This document shows positions 8,054-15,484 of a stretch of DNA of 64,000 nt, one piece after another. The translations under genes were made by a program, and so were the position numbers. Origin of the DNA: CAVQWT01 sp963810815 (lineage in GTDB: Bacteria > Pseudomonadota > Gammaproteobacteria > Burkholderiales > Casimicrobiaceae). Position 1 is the first letter of the stretch. Each line of letters starts with the position of its first letter. The notes below the pieces were generated by a model, which saw nothing but the letters and a program-made list of their open reading frames with translations, searched no databases and was not told where the DNA came from. The stretch spans positions 1,178,001 to 1,242,000 of the forward strand of contig CAWEPB010000007.1 in the NCBI GenBank assembly GCA_963810815.1, in the 5' to 3' direction.

Positions 8054-8940
8054 GCGTTTCCTTCGGAGGCGGGGGCGAAGATCATTCGTGCGGCGGCGAC
8101 GGCGCGGCCTTCGCCGCCCTCGACCTGCGCGCCGACCTTGACCACGACGTCGGTCCCGGCGACGCCCTCGACGCGCTCCGCGGACAGCTTCAGCGACGCA
8201 CCCGGCGGCGTGAACGACCGCACCTTGACGTTGGTGATCCGCACCAGCCGCACCGGCGCCGCCGCGGCCTCCGCCGCGACCCGCTGCGCCAGCCGCAGCT
8301 GGGCGTCGAGCATCAGCGTCGCCGGAAACACCGGCCGGCGCGGAAAGTGGTCGGCGAAGAACGGCGCCGCGGCCGGCACCGCGAGGGTTGCGTCGAGGCG
8401 GCGCCCGGCGTCGTGCGCGGCATCGACCAGCGGTGGCGGCGCCACGCCCTGGAACCGCCCCGGCGGTGCGCCGGCTCCGGTGAGGACCGCGTAGTCGGCG
8501 GCCAGCGCCGCCGGGTCGTCGAATTCGGCGACGTCGAGCATCGGCCCGAGGCAGTCGAGCAGTTCCAGCACGAGCCGACCATCGACGCTGGCGCGCCCCG
8601 AGTACGAGATGGACTCGTCGTCGCAGGCCTCGATGTCGACGGCCAGGTCGAGCGTCTCGCCGGGCCGCGCGGTCGCGTGGAACCGCGTCTCGCCGGCGAG
8701 TGCGGCCACCGGACGGCGGCGGAATCCGACGCGCGCCATCGCGATCCACGCCGCCAGCTGGCCGGTGGCCTCGGCGACGAGGCTCGCCGGGAACGTCGGC
8801 AGTCCGGCGGGAATGGTGTAGACGCCGCGCGCGTGCCCCTGCGCGTCGCTCGCGGTGATGCGATCGACGAACGAGAACGCGGCGAAGCGCGCCCTCGTCC
8901 CGGCGGCGGTCGGCGCCGGCACCGCCGTCACCTCCGCCAT
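8050..8940 (-). CDS. Double-hotdog 3-hydroxyacyl-ACP dehydratase-like protein
   Basis: A 296-residue protein, about twice the length of FabZ. The second half contains PFFADHFPRRPVFPATLML, closely resembling the FabZ/FabA active-site segment HFPGxPxxPG with its catalytic His. The first half (ARGVYTIPAGLPTFPASLVA) looks like a diverged hotdog repeat lacking that His. It should dehydrate 3-hydroxyacyl-ACP to the enoyl form in this pathway. The ATG at 8940 overlaps the ACP stop and the TGA overlaps the ketosynthase start. I cannot tell whether only one of the two hotdogs is catalytic. Confidence 0.8.
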   Translation of the reverse strand: MAEVTAVPAPTAAGTRARFAAFSFVDRITASDAQGHARGVYTIPAGLPTFPASLVAEATGQLAAWIAMARVGFRRRPVAALAGETRFHATARPGETLDLAVDIEACDDESISYSGRASVDGRLVLELLDCLGPMLDVAEFDDPAALAADYAVLTGAGAPPGRFQGVAPPPLVDAAHDAGRRLDATLAVPAAAPFFADHFPRRPVFPATLMLDAQLRLAQRVAAEAAAAPVRLVRITNVKVRSFTPPGASLKLSAERVEGVAGTDVVVKVGAQVEGGEGRAVAAARMIFAPASEGNA

Positions 8941-9368
8941 CAGCCCGCCGCGGACCCCGCGCGCTGGGCGCGGATCACGAGCTTGCAGAACGTCTCGGGC
9001 GTGTACAGCCGCGCGATCTCGCCGACCTTCATCGTCGGCTTGAAGCGCGATTCCGGAATTTCCGACAGGTACCGGCGCAGCTGCGCGAGGCCCTTCTCGG
9101 TCAGCACGCCCTTCTGCTCGAACTCCTCCTCGGGCATGTCGCCGCGGACGTCCTCGATGATCTTGCCGCGCGGGATCTTCACCTTGAAGGCGCGCTCGAG
9201 GCGGAACACCATGTCGAGGAAATCGATCGACTCGGCGTCGAGCCCCTCGATCAGCGACACGTCGAGCTTGATGTCCTCGGGCTCGCAGCCGAGGGCGTCG
9301 GCCATCGTCTTCTGGACGGTGGGGAACACCGCCATGATTTCGTCCTTGCTGATTGCCTGTTCAGTCAT
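8940..9368 (-). CDS. Acyl carrier protein with a C-terminal extension
   Basis: A 142-residue acidic carrier protein. The phosphopantetheine attachment serine is Ser47 in GLDAESIDFLDMVFRLE, the DSL-type motif with Glu in place of Asp. The protein is nearly twice the length of AcpP: after the normal carrier fold come about 60 residues ending in a LYTPETFCKLV segment. Similar long ACPs occur beside KS and FabZ-like genes in other bacteria. The ATG at 9368 has GGAG six bases upstream; a GTG at 9374 overlapping the fabG stop is an alternative. It is the likely substrate of the fused PPTase at the end of this operon. Confidence 0.88.
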   Translation of the reverse strand: MTEQAISKDEIMAVFPTVQKTMADALGCEPEDIKLDVSLIEGLDAESIDFLDMVFRLERAFKVKIPRGKIIEDVRGDMPEEEFEQKGVLTEKGLAQLRRYLSEIPESRFKPTMKVGEIARLYTPETFCKLVIRAQRAGSAAG

Positions 9369-9370
9369 GA

Positions 9371-10129
9371 TCACTCCATCTTGAAACCGCCGTCCACATA
9401 CAGCACCTGTCCGGTCACGTAATCCGCGAGTCCGGACACGAAAAATCCAACGGCATTCGCCACCTCGCGCGCCGTTCCGTAGCGCTTGAGCAGGATGCGC
9501 GCCTTCACCTCGTCGCCGGCGAGGTCGCGCACTTCCTGCGACATCTCGGTGTCGATGACGCCGGGCGCGACCGCGTTGACGAGTATCTTCCGCGGCGCGA
9601 GCTCCACCGCCAGCGCCCGCGTCAGCGCGTCGATCGCGCCCTTGCTCGCCGCGTAGTTCGCCTGGCCGCGCCCGCCCTTGGCGCCCGCGACCGACGACAG
9701 GTTGACGATGCGGCCCGCTCGCCGCGACATCATGTGCGGGATCACCGGACGGGTGACGTTGAACACGCCGCCGATGTTGGTGTCGAGCACCGTCGCGATG
9801 TCGTCGTCCCCGAGCATCGCCATCAGGTTGTCGCGGATCACGCCCGCGTTGTTGACCAGGATGTCGATGCGACCGCAGCGCTCGGCGACGGCGTCGACGG
9901 CCGCGGCGCAGGCGGCGGCGTCGCGGACGTCGACCTGCGCGGCGGTCGCCGTGCCGCCGGCAGCCGCGACCGTGGCGACGACCTCGGCCGCCGCTTCGGC
10001 GTTGCCGCGAAAGAAGAACGTGACGTCGGCGCCCTCGGCGGCGAGCAGCTCGACGATCGCCCGGCCGATGCCGCGCGAGCCGCCGGTGACGATGGCGACC
10101 TTGCCGTGCAATCCCGATTCGAAAGCCAT
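9371..10129 (-). CDS. fabG: 3-oxoacyl-ACP reductase, FabG-type SDR
   Basis: A 252-residue classical SDR. TGGSRGIGRA is the NADP-binding motif, NNAGVIRDNLMAML is close to FabG, and the catalytic site is NYAASKGAIDAL (Tyr-x3-Lys). The C-terminus YVTGQVLYVDGGFKM is FabG-like. It should reduce 3-oxoacyl-ACP to 3-hydroxyacyl-ACP between the ketosynthase and dehydratase steps. The ATG at 10129 lies seven bases after the enoyl reductase stop. It is probably a dedicated copy rather than the housekeeping fabG, since no fabD, fabH or acpP accompany it. Confidence 0.88.
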   Translation of the reverse strand: MAFESGLHGKVAIVTGGSRGIGRAIVELLAAEGADVTFFFRGNAEAAAEVVATVAAAGGTATAAQVDVRDAAACAAAVDAVAERCGRIDILVNNAGVIRDNLMAMLGDDDIATVLDTNIGGVFNVTRPVIPHMMSRRAGRIVNLSSVAGAKGGRGQANYAASKGAIDALTRALAVELAPRKILVNAVAPGVIDTEMSQEVRDLAGDEVKARILLKRYGTAREVANAVGFFVSGLADYVTGQVLYVDGGFKME

Positions 10130-10136
10130 CGCCGCG

Positions 10137-10892
10137 TCAGCCCGAGATGGCGAAGCCGCCGTCGACGACCAGCGTATGGCCGTTGATCCAGGACGCTTCC
10201 GGCAGGCACAGCAGGTAGACCGCGTCGGCGACGTTCTCCGGCGCCAGCTTCGGTCCCGCCGGCGTGCGCGCCGCGAATTCCGCCAGCAGCTGCTCACGGT
10301 TGGGGAAGTGGCCCAGCGCGTCGGTGTCGACGACGCCCGCGGAGACCGCGTTGACGCGGATGCCCCGGGGGCCGAGCTCCTGCGCCAGCGTGCGCACCAG
10401 CGCCTCCAGCGCGGCCTTGGACGCGCCGACGAAGCCGTACGAAGGCATCGCTCGCTGCGCGCCCAGGCTCGACATCGCGAGGATGCGCCCGCCGTCCTTC
10501 ATCAGCGGCGCCGCGCGCTGCGCCAGCAGGTTGAGGGCGAAGGCATTGGTCTCCATGCACCAGCGGAAGTGCTTCAGCGTCATGTCCATCGCCGGCTTCA
10601 GCACGCCCGACGCCGCGTTGCTGACGACGATGTCGAGGCGATCGAACTCGGCGCCGATCGCCGCGAACATCTCGTCGACGCTGTCCGGCACGCCGACGCT
10701 GCCCTGCACCGCCAGCGCGCGGCGACCCTGTGCGCGCAGCTCCGCGCACAGGTCCTCGGCTTCCTGGTGGCTGTTGTAGTAGTTGGCGACGATGTCGCAG
10801 CCGCCGGCCGCGAGCTTGCGCGCGCAGGCGCGGCCGATGCCGCGCGCAGCGCCGGTGATGAGCGCGACCTTTCCCGCCAATGGGCCCGGCAT
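10137..10892 (-). CDS. Enoyl-ACP reductase, FabL-type SDR
   Basis: A 251-residue SDR that matches the Bacillus FabL family more than FabG. NNAASGVL-type sequence (SNAASGVLKPAMDM), SLGAQRAMPSYGFVGASKAA with a Tyr-x6-Lys active site instead of Tyr-x3-Lys, and VDTDALGHFPNREQLLAEF are diagnostic as I remember FabL. It would perform the last reduction, giving a saturated chain. The ATG at 10892 has AGGGACG upstream and fits the family N-terminus; an in-frame ATG at 10964 would add 24 low-complexity residues. It begins the fatty-acid half of the cluster, 3' of a TATAAT. Confidence 0.82.
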   Translation of the reverse strand: MPGPLAGKVALITGAARGIGRACARKLAAGGCDIVANYYNSHQEAEDLCAELRAQGRRALAVQGSVGVPDSVDEMFAAIGAEFDRLDIVVSNAASGVLKPAMDMTLKHFRWCMETNAFALNLLAQRAAPLMKDGGRILAMSSLGAQRAMPSYGFVGASKAALEALVRTLAQELGPRGIRVNAVSAGVVDTDALGHFPNREQLLAEFAARTPAGPKLAPENVADAVYLLCLPEASWINGHTLVVDGGFAISG

Positions 10893-10979
10893 GGGGTGAC
10901 GTCCCTGAAGTGATGCGCGATCCGGCGCGCCGGCATCGGTTGCGGCCGGGGCGGCGGTCGTCATGGTGGCAAAACTGCG

Positions 10980-10985
10980 ATTATA
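10980..10985 (-). promoter_or_regulatory. TATAAT -10 element inside the lipid cluster
   Basis: A perfect TATAAT on the minus strand lies between the lipoprotein-hydrolase stop and the FabL gene, giving a leader of about 80 bases to the start at 10892. A TTGACG occurs further upstream but at 25 bp spacing, so the -35 is uncertain. It may let the fatty-acid genes be transcribed separately from the hydrolase and acyltransferase genes. Confidence 0.55.
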
Positions 10986-11012
10986 GGCGATCGGACGGCC
11001 GCGCCGGAAACG

Positions 11013-12107
11013 TCAACGCCCCGCCTCTCGCCCGGCCTGCGCCCGCACCGCCCGCTGCGCCTCCAGGGCCCAGTGCTTGCGGATCGTGTACCAGACGTCG
11101 GCCGCCCACAGCGCACTGTCGGCCGCGCTGTCGAAGGGGGGCGGACGCCGTTCCTCGGCTCCCGGCGAGTAGGCGTAGAGCCAGTCGCGCATCGCCGGGT
11201 CGCCCGCGAGGTGGTGCGTCACCGGCAGCGTGACGTGCATGTACCAGCCGGGCAGCACGACGTTGCGGACCTTGGCCTGGCCGCGTGCCTGGAACTGGTC
11301 GACGGCTGCGGGCGAGAACGTCCACGCGAACAGGTCGACTTCGATGATATAGCCGACGAACTCGGCGGTGGTGTCGGGGATGTCGCGCAGGCGGCTGATG
11401 ACCCGCCACTGGTTCGGCAGCAGCGCCGACGGGCCTCCGGCGCCGACGACCAGGGTGGACGCGACCGACAGCCCGACCACCGGTCGCGTCGCCCCCGTCA
11501 GCGGGTCGACGATCGTCGTGCGCGCCTCCGCCTCGTCGGACTGCGGATTCCACACGGCGATCTCGCTGCCGTATTCGCCGTTGAGTTCGTGCAGCAGCTT
11601 CACCGCCAGCATGCCACCCTGGCTGTGCCCGACGAGCATCGGCCGCACGCCGTCGTGCTCGTAGTACCACGCCAGCATCCCGGCGACCTTGGTGCTGTCC
11701 GTGTAGGGGCTGATCGAAAAGCTGCGATCGGGCTGCCGCACCTTCGCCTCCGGATACCCCATCCCCATCAGGAAGCGCCCGAAGGACACCATCACCAGAT
11801 GGACCGGAAATACCCCTCCGTGCAGGAGCACGATCTGCGGGGTCGGGCCGTGGACGAGCGTCTCGCGCACGTCGCGCTCGGTGACCCGCTCGGGGTCGAT
11901 CGCCAGGATCCGCGCCGCCACCGCCGGGTCGATCCGCGGTGGGGCGGCACGCGCGGCGGCGGCCGGCGCCGGGGTGGCGAGCCCGGCCGGCTGGTCGCGC
12001 ACCGCCTGCGGCGCACAGGCTGCCAGCAGCATCGACGCGATGACGCCGGCGACGACGACGGCGACGAAGGCGCGACCGCTCCGGGTGTTGGTTGGCGCAG
12101 GGGTCAT
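11013..12107 (-). CDS. Lipoprotein alpha/beta hydrolase (lipase-like), paralogue 1
   Basis: A 364-residue protein with a lipoprotein signal: VIASMLLAAC is a good lipobox, so it should be membrane-anchored outside the cytoplasm. VLLHGGVFP is the oxyanion-hole region and VGHSQGGM the GxSxG nucleophile elbow. It shares TTIVDPLTGA and RPVVGLSV with the hydrolase encoded at 13377-14486, so the two are paralogues. The start overlaps the stop of the condensation-like gene as ATGA. An ester or thioester hydrolase acting on the pathway's lipid product is plausible but not shown. Confidence 0.8.
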   Translation of the reverse strand: MTPAPTNTRSGRAFVAVVVAGVIASMLLAACAPQAVRDQPAGLATPAPAAAARAAPPRIDPAVAARILAIDPERVTERDVRETLVHGPTPQIVLLHGGVFPVHLVMVSFGRFLMGMGYPEAKVRQPDRSFSISPYTDSTKVAGMLAWYYEHDGVRPMLVGHSQGGMLAVKLLHELNGEYGSEIAVWNPQSDEAEARTTIVDPLTGATRPVVGLSVASTLVVGAGGPSALLPNQWRVISRLRDIPDTTAEFVGYIIEVDLFAWTFSPAAVDQFQARGQAKVRNVVLPGWYMHVTLPVTHHLAGDPAMRDWLYAYSPGAEERRPPPFDSAADSALWAADVWYTIRKHWALEAQRAVRAQAGREAGR

Positions 12108-13375
12108 GGCAGCGCGTCGAGCAGCGTGGCGAAGCGACCGCCGATCTCGCGGGCGGCGTCCGGCGGCAATTCGGCGATCCGATAGGTCACGCCAACCGAC
12201 AGTTCGCCGCGGGCGATGGTGGCCGCCAGCACCATCAGCGTCAGCGGGCCGGTCGACGCGGCGCGCAGGTACGGCGCGGTCTCCGGCCACAGCGCGTCGA
12301 CGTTGAGCATCGTCAGCCCCGCGAACGCCGGGTGGTGCTTGAAGAAGAAGCGCGCCCGCCGCCCGGGCGACATCAGGGCGAGCAGTGGCCGGGCGAGCGC
12401 GATCAGCAGCAGCGACTGCAGGTAGAGCTTGCGCGACTTGACCTCGCGCGTCGTCGCGGCGATGTCGGTGGCGACCGAACGCAGCGACGCGCCGGCGGAC
12501 ACCGGATGCGACACGCGGAACGCCGACAGGAACTGGCCGAACACCGCCTGCGCCGGCGGCTGGAAATCGGCGCGGATGTTGACGATCGACGCCACGGCGA
12601 TATCGCGGCGCCGGCCGCCGCCGCGGTCCGGCACCAGCGGCGCGACCGCGAGCAGCATCGCGGCGAGCAGCAGGTCGACGGTCGACACCCCCCAGGCGCG
12701 CCCGGCGGCGCGCAGCGCGGCATTGCGCCCGGGGGCGAGCGGTATGCGCAAAAAGCCGTTGCGGCCGTCTTCCGGGTGGTCGACGCGCGGCCGCACGCTG
12801 CGCCGCGCCGCCCGCACCAGCCCGGACAGCGCCGGCAACCCGCCGATCAACGCGCCCAGCTGCGCGGCGAACAGGCGCCCGTAGCCCGGCGGGTCGACCC
12901 CGAGGCGCGGCACCGCGACCGCGGCCTCGGCCGGCGCCTGGTAGCGCGTGGCGATCCACGACAGCAGGACGGCAATCGAGTCACCGCCGGCGAAGACGTG
13001 GTCGTAACTGATGCCCAGGCGAAATCCCGCCGGGGTGGGCACGGCGAAGAAGAGGAACGGATCGAGCGCGCCGTCGCTGGGAAACGCAACGTTGATCCGG
13101 CGCTCGATCGCCGCCGCCACGGCCGCGTCGACATCGTCGCCGGCCGGCTCGACGTCCAGCGCGACCTGCGCCGGTCCACCGGCGAACACGTAGCGGCCGC
13201 GCCGCCGGTCCAGCGCAAGGCCCGTGAGTCCCGCGGCCTCGAGCACCCCGGCGATGGTGGTCGCGAGGCGCCGTGTGTCCAGCGGCGTGGCGAGGTCGAC
13301 GACATGCGCGGCGCAGTACGGGTGCAGGTCGCGCCAGCGCAGCATCACCGCCTGGAACAGGTTCAGCCGTCCCAC
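12104..13375 (-). CDS. Condensation-fold (CoA-dependent acyltransferase superfamily) protein
   Basis: About 423 residues from the GTG at 13375, two bases after the previous stop; a GTG at 13411 is an alternative. ISYDHVFAGGDSIAVLL resembles the HHxxxDG active-site motif of condensation domains, PapA and wax-ester synthases, though the second motif residue is unusual. Later, LLLAAMLLAVAPL and NIRADFQPP match the second half of that fold. Enzymes of this fold join an acyl group to an alcohol or amine. Its place between two secreted hydrolases and upstream of ACP genes suggests ester formation on the product. Assignment to a subfamily is uncertain. Confidence 0.65.
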   Translation of the reverse strand: MGRLNLFQAVMLRWRDLHPYCAAHVVDLATPLDTRRLATTIAGVLEAAGLTGLALDRRRGRYVFAGGPAQVALDVEPAGDDVDAAVAAAIERRINVAFPSDGALDPFLFFAVPTPAGFRLGISYDHVFAGGDSIAVLLSWIATRYQAPAEAAVAVPRLGVDPPGYGRLFAAQLGALIGGLPALSGLVRAARRSVRPRVDHPEDGRNGFLRIPLAPGRNAALRAAGRAWGVSTVDLLLAAMLLAVAPLVPDRGGGRRRDIAVASIVNIRADFQPPAQAVFGQFLSAFRVSHPVSAGASLRSVATDIAATTREVKSRKLYLQSLLLIALARPLLALMSPGRRARFFFKHHPAFAGLTMLNVDALWPETAPYLRAASTGPLTLMVLAATIARGELSVGVTYRIAELPPDAAREIGGRFATLLDALP

Positions 13376-13376
13376 G

Positions 13377-14486
13377 TCAGGCCCCACCCGCCAGGCGGAC
13401 CCGGGCAGCACGGAGCCGCTGCACCTCGATGCACCAGTGCTTCTTCACGTCGTGCCAGAGTATGGCGGCGTGCAGCAGGTTGGTGGTATCCGTCGCGGCG
13501 TCGGGCGGTGGCAGCGACGCCGTCGGCGTATACCGTTCGATCCACTCGCGCGTGACCGGATCGGCCGCGAGGTGGGCGATGTCGGGCAGCCCGATATGCC
13601 GGTACGACGCCGGCAGCGTGACGTTGCGCACCTGGGCGCGACCGTTTGCCGCATACGGCGCGCCACCACCGAGCGTGCCGGCGATCGGATCGAAGGGCAG
13701 CACGAAGCCGACGAACTCGTCGACGCTGTCCGGAATGTCGTGCAGGCGCCGGATCATGTCCCACTGGCCGAGCATGAGGCGCGGCAACATGCCGGTGGCG
13801 AGCGCCGACGCGTAGGACACCGAGAGTCCGACCACCGGCCGTTCGGCGCCGGTCAGCGGGTCGACGATCGTCGTCCGCGGCAGCGGCGCGTCGGACACCG
13901 GATCCCAGACCGGCAACTCGTCGCGGAAGCCCCCGGCGAGTTCGTGCAGGATCCGGATCGCGATCATTCCGCCCTGGCTGTGGCCGATCAGCAGCGGACG
14001 CATGCCGTCGCGCTCGTAGTGCCAGGCGATCTCCCCGGCCAGCCGCGAGGCGTCGGCGAAGCTGGAGCGCGAATAATCGCCGTTCCGCGGGTCGGCGAGC
14101 TGCGCCGCCGGATAACCCATGGCGATCAGGAATTCGGCCACCGGAGCCATCGTCACCAGCGGCACGCTGCCCTGGAACAGCAGGATCCGCGGTGCGGGGA
14201 CGTGGCTCAGCACGTCGCGCACCGCCGCCGCATCGAGCGCCTCCGGGTCGAGTTCCCGCAGGCGCGCGCCCAGTTCCGCCGGCACCGGATCGACGGCCGC
14301 GGTCGGGCCGATCGCAGTGGCCGCGACCAATCCGGTGGGCACCGCGGGGCCTGCCGCTGCCGGCGCAACCGGCATCGCGGCGAGGCAGGCGGCGAGAGCG
14401 CAGCAGAGGCCGGCCTTGCCGCGATCGAGCCACGCCACCCCCCCGTCGGCGCGTTTCGCGCAGGCGACCATCGGGCGCATAGGCAT
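13377..14486 (-). CDS. Exported alpha/beta hydrolase (lipase-like), paralogue 2
   Basis: A 369-residue protein homologous to the hydrolase at 11013-12107. IGHSQGGM is the nucleophile elbow, and TTIVDPLTGA and RPVVGLSV are shared. The N-terminus has a signal-like LCCALAACLAAMPVAPA segment in which LAAC could be a lipobox. Starts at 14486, 14480 and 14471 are all in frame; the first overlaps the upstream stop as ATGA. Two diverged copies flank the condensation-like gene, which argues for related but different substrates. Confidence 0.78.
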   Translation of the reverse strand: MPMRPMVACAKRADGGVAWLDRGKAGLCCALAACLAAMPVAPAAAGPAVPTGLVAATAIGPTAAVDPVPAELGARLRELDPEALDAAAVRDVLSHVPAPRILLFQGSVPLVTMAPVAEFLIAMGYPAAQLADPRNGDYSRSSFADASRLAGEIAWHYERDGMRPLLIGHSQGGMIAIRILHELAGGFRDELPVWDPVSDAPLPRTTIVDPLTGAERPVVGLSVSYASALATGMLPRLMLGQWDMIRRLHDIPDSVDEFVGFVLPFDPIAGTLGGGAPYAANGRAQVRNVTLPASYRHIGLPDIAHLAADPVTREWIERYTPTASLPPPDAATDTTNLLHAAILWHDVKKHWCIEVQRLRAARVRLAGGA

Positions 14487-15109
14487 CAACGCCGCGGCGC
14501 AGCCAGGCGCGGCACGAACCGGCCGGTGCGCGCCACGTAGCGGGCGTAGGCGTCGCCGTGGACGGCCAGCAGGTGCCGCTCCTCGTTGCGCGCCTTGATG
14601 ATCATCAGCACGAGGTGGACCAGGCCGACGACGAGCATCGGGACGGTGGCGACCACGATCACCGTGCACGCCATCAGCAGCAGGCTGAAGCCGTAGATCG
14701 GATGGCGGACGCGGGCGAACGGGCCGTCGGTGATGAGATCGGTATTGCGGTCCGGCGTGACCGCCATCGTCCAGGCGGTGCCCATGCGCTGCCAGCAGCG
14801 CAGCGTCAGCGCGAGGCATGCCACCGCCGCGCCTGCCGCCGCCCAGCGCAGCCACAGCACCGGCGGGTCGAGTGCAAAGGGCGGCACCGCCCACGGCGGG
14901 GCGTCGCGCAGCGCGGCGAGCAGCGGAAGCGCCATCCACAGCGCCACCAGCGGCACCCAGACGAGCCACATCCCCTGCTCCAGCCGCTGCTGCGGCACCA
15001 CGCCCGCAAGCCGCCGCGTGCGCCGCCTGAGCTGGTACGACATCACGCCCACCCGCGACCAGTAGGCCCAGACCGTGACCGCCACCACCAGTGCGGGAAA
15101 GTCCTTCAT
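14486..15109 (-). CDS. Membrane methyltransferase-like protein (ICMT/phospholipid methyltransferase family)
   Basis: A 207-residue polytopic membrane protein with about five hydrophobic segments. The C-terminal half carries the family hallmark: ITDGPFARVRHPIYGFSLLLM (SAM-binding region with RHPxY) and later KARNEERHLLAVHGDAYARY (the EExxL and Y residues). Members methylate carboxyl groups of prenylated or lipid substrates or phospholipid head groups with SAM. It is the first gene of the eleven-gene minus-strand run. The ATG at 15109 is chosen over a TTG at 15118. The substrate is unknown; O-methylation of a lipid acid made by the cluster is a reasonable guess. Confidence 0.75.
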   Translation of the reverse strand: MKDFPALVVAVTVWAYWSRVGVMSYQLRRRTRRLAGVVPQQRLEQGMWLVWVPLVALWMALPLLAALRDAPPWAVPPFALDPPVLWLRWAAAGAAVACLALTLRCWQRMGTAWTMAVTPDRNTDLITDGPFARVRHPIYGFSLLLMACTVIVVATVPMLVVGLVHLVLMIIKARNEERHLLAVHGDAYARYVARTGRFVPRLAAPRR

Positions 15110-15120
15110 CGTATCCAAAT

Positions 15121-15290
15121 TGGGGTCAGGTCGAATTCAGGGCAACCACCCGGGTCGCGCGCGACCACGAATTTTACACCGTGCCATTGTCGCCATTCCG
15201 AACCGGCGCCGCATTCGAACCGACGGATGATCGAAAATGGTGGAATTTGGTGGTGTCGGGGCCGGTGGTGTCGGGGCCAGGTCGAAATTA
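15121..15290. repeat. REP-like intergenic sequence, two GGGGYCAGGTCGAA cores and a 15-bp duplication
   Basis: The 375-bp gap between the methyltransferase and DUF1631 genes holds no gene. It contains ggggtcaggtcgaatt (from 15122) and ggggccaggtcgaaatta (from 15273) in the same orientation. Between them tggtgtcggggccRg is duplicated exactly in tandem (15251-15265 and 15266-15280). Such GGGGTCAGGTC-GAATT cores are known from REP-like elements mobilised by RAYT transposases, but no transposase is present here. The rest of the gap shows only a -10 element at 15431. Confidence 0.55.
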
Positions 15291-15430
15291 TGGCCAAGTC
15301 ACCGTTTCGGGGACGACGCGCGATCACCCGATCGCATCATGATCGCGAAATCAGCACGTCGTCGCACCTGGCCCGATCGATGCCCTCGCCCCGGCGCTGC
15401 CCGGCAGGACCGCGCGACAACGCGTCGCAG

Positions 15431-15436
15431 TAGAAT
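15431..15436 (+). promoter_or_regulatory. TAGAAT -10 element for the DUF1631 gene
   Basis: TAGAAT preceded by cgcag lies 48 bp before the ATG at 15485. The -35 is not recognisable. Confidence 0.45.
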
Positions 15437-15484
15437 GCGACGTTGACGAGCAAGCTCGCCGGATCTCCCCGCCCTGTGCGCACC

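Noticed and set aside
4264..8494. Long plus-strand reading frames opposite the lipid cluster
   Set aside because: They mirror the minus-strand genes, which have motifs, overlaps and ribosome-binding sites. The plus-strand translations are Arg/Ala/His-rich with no recognisable domain.
4228..10964. Aryl polyene cluster
   Set aside because: KS, CLF, ACP, KR and LPLAT genes are shared features, but the aryl starter genes, glycosyltransferase and exporter are missing and a FabL-type enoyl reductase is present, which would give a saturated chain.
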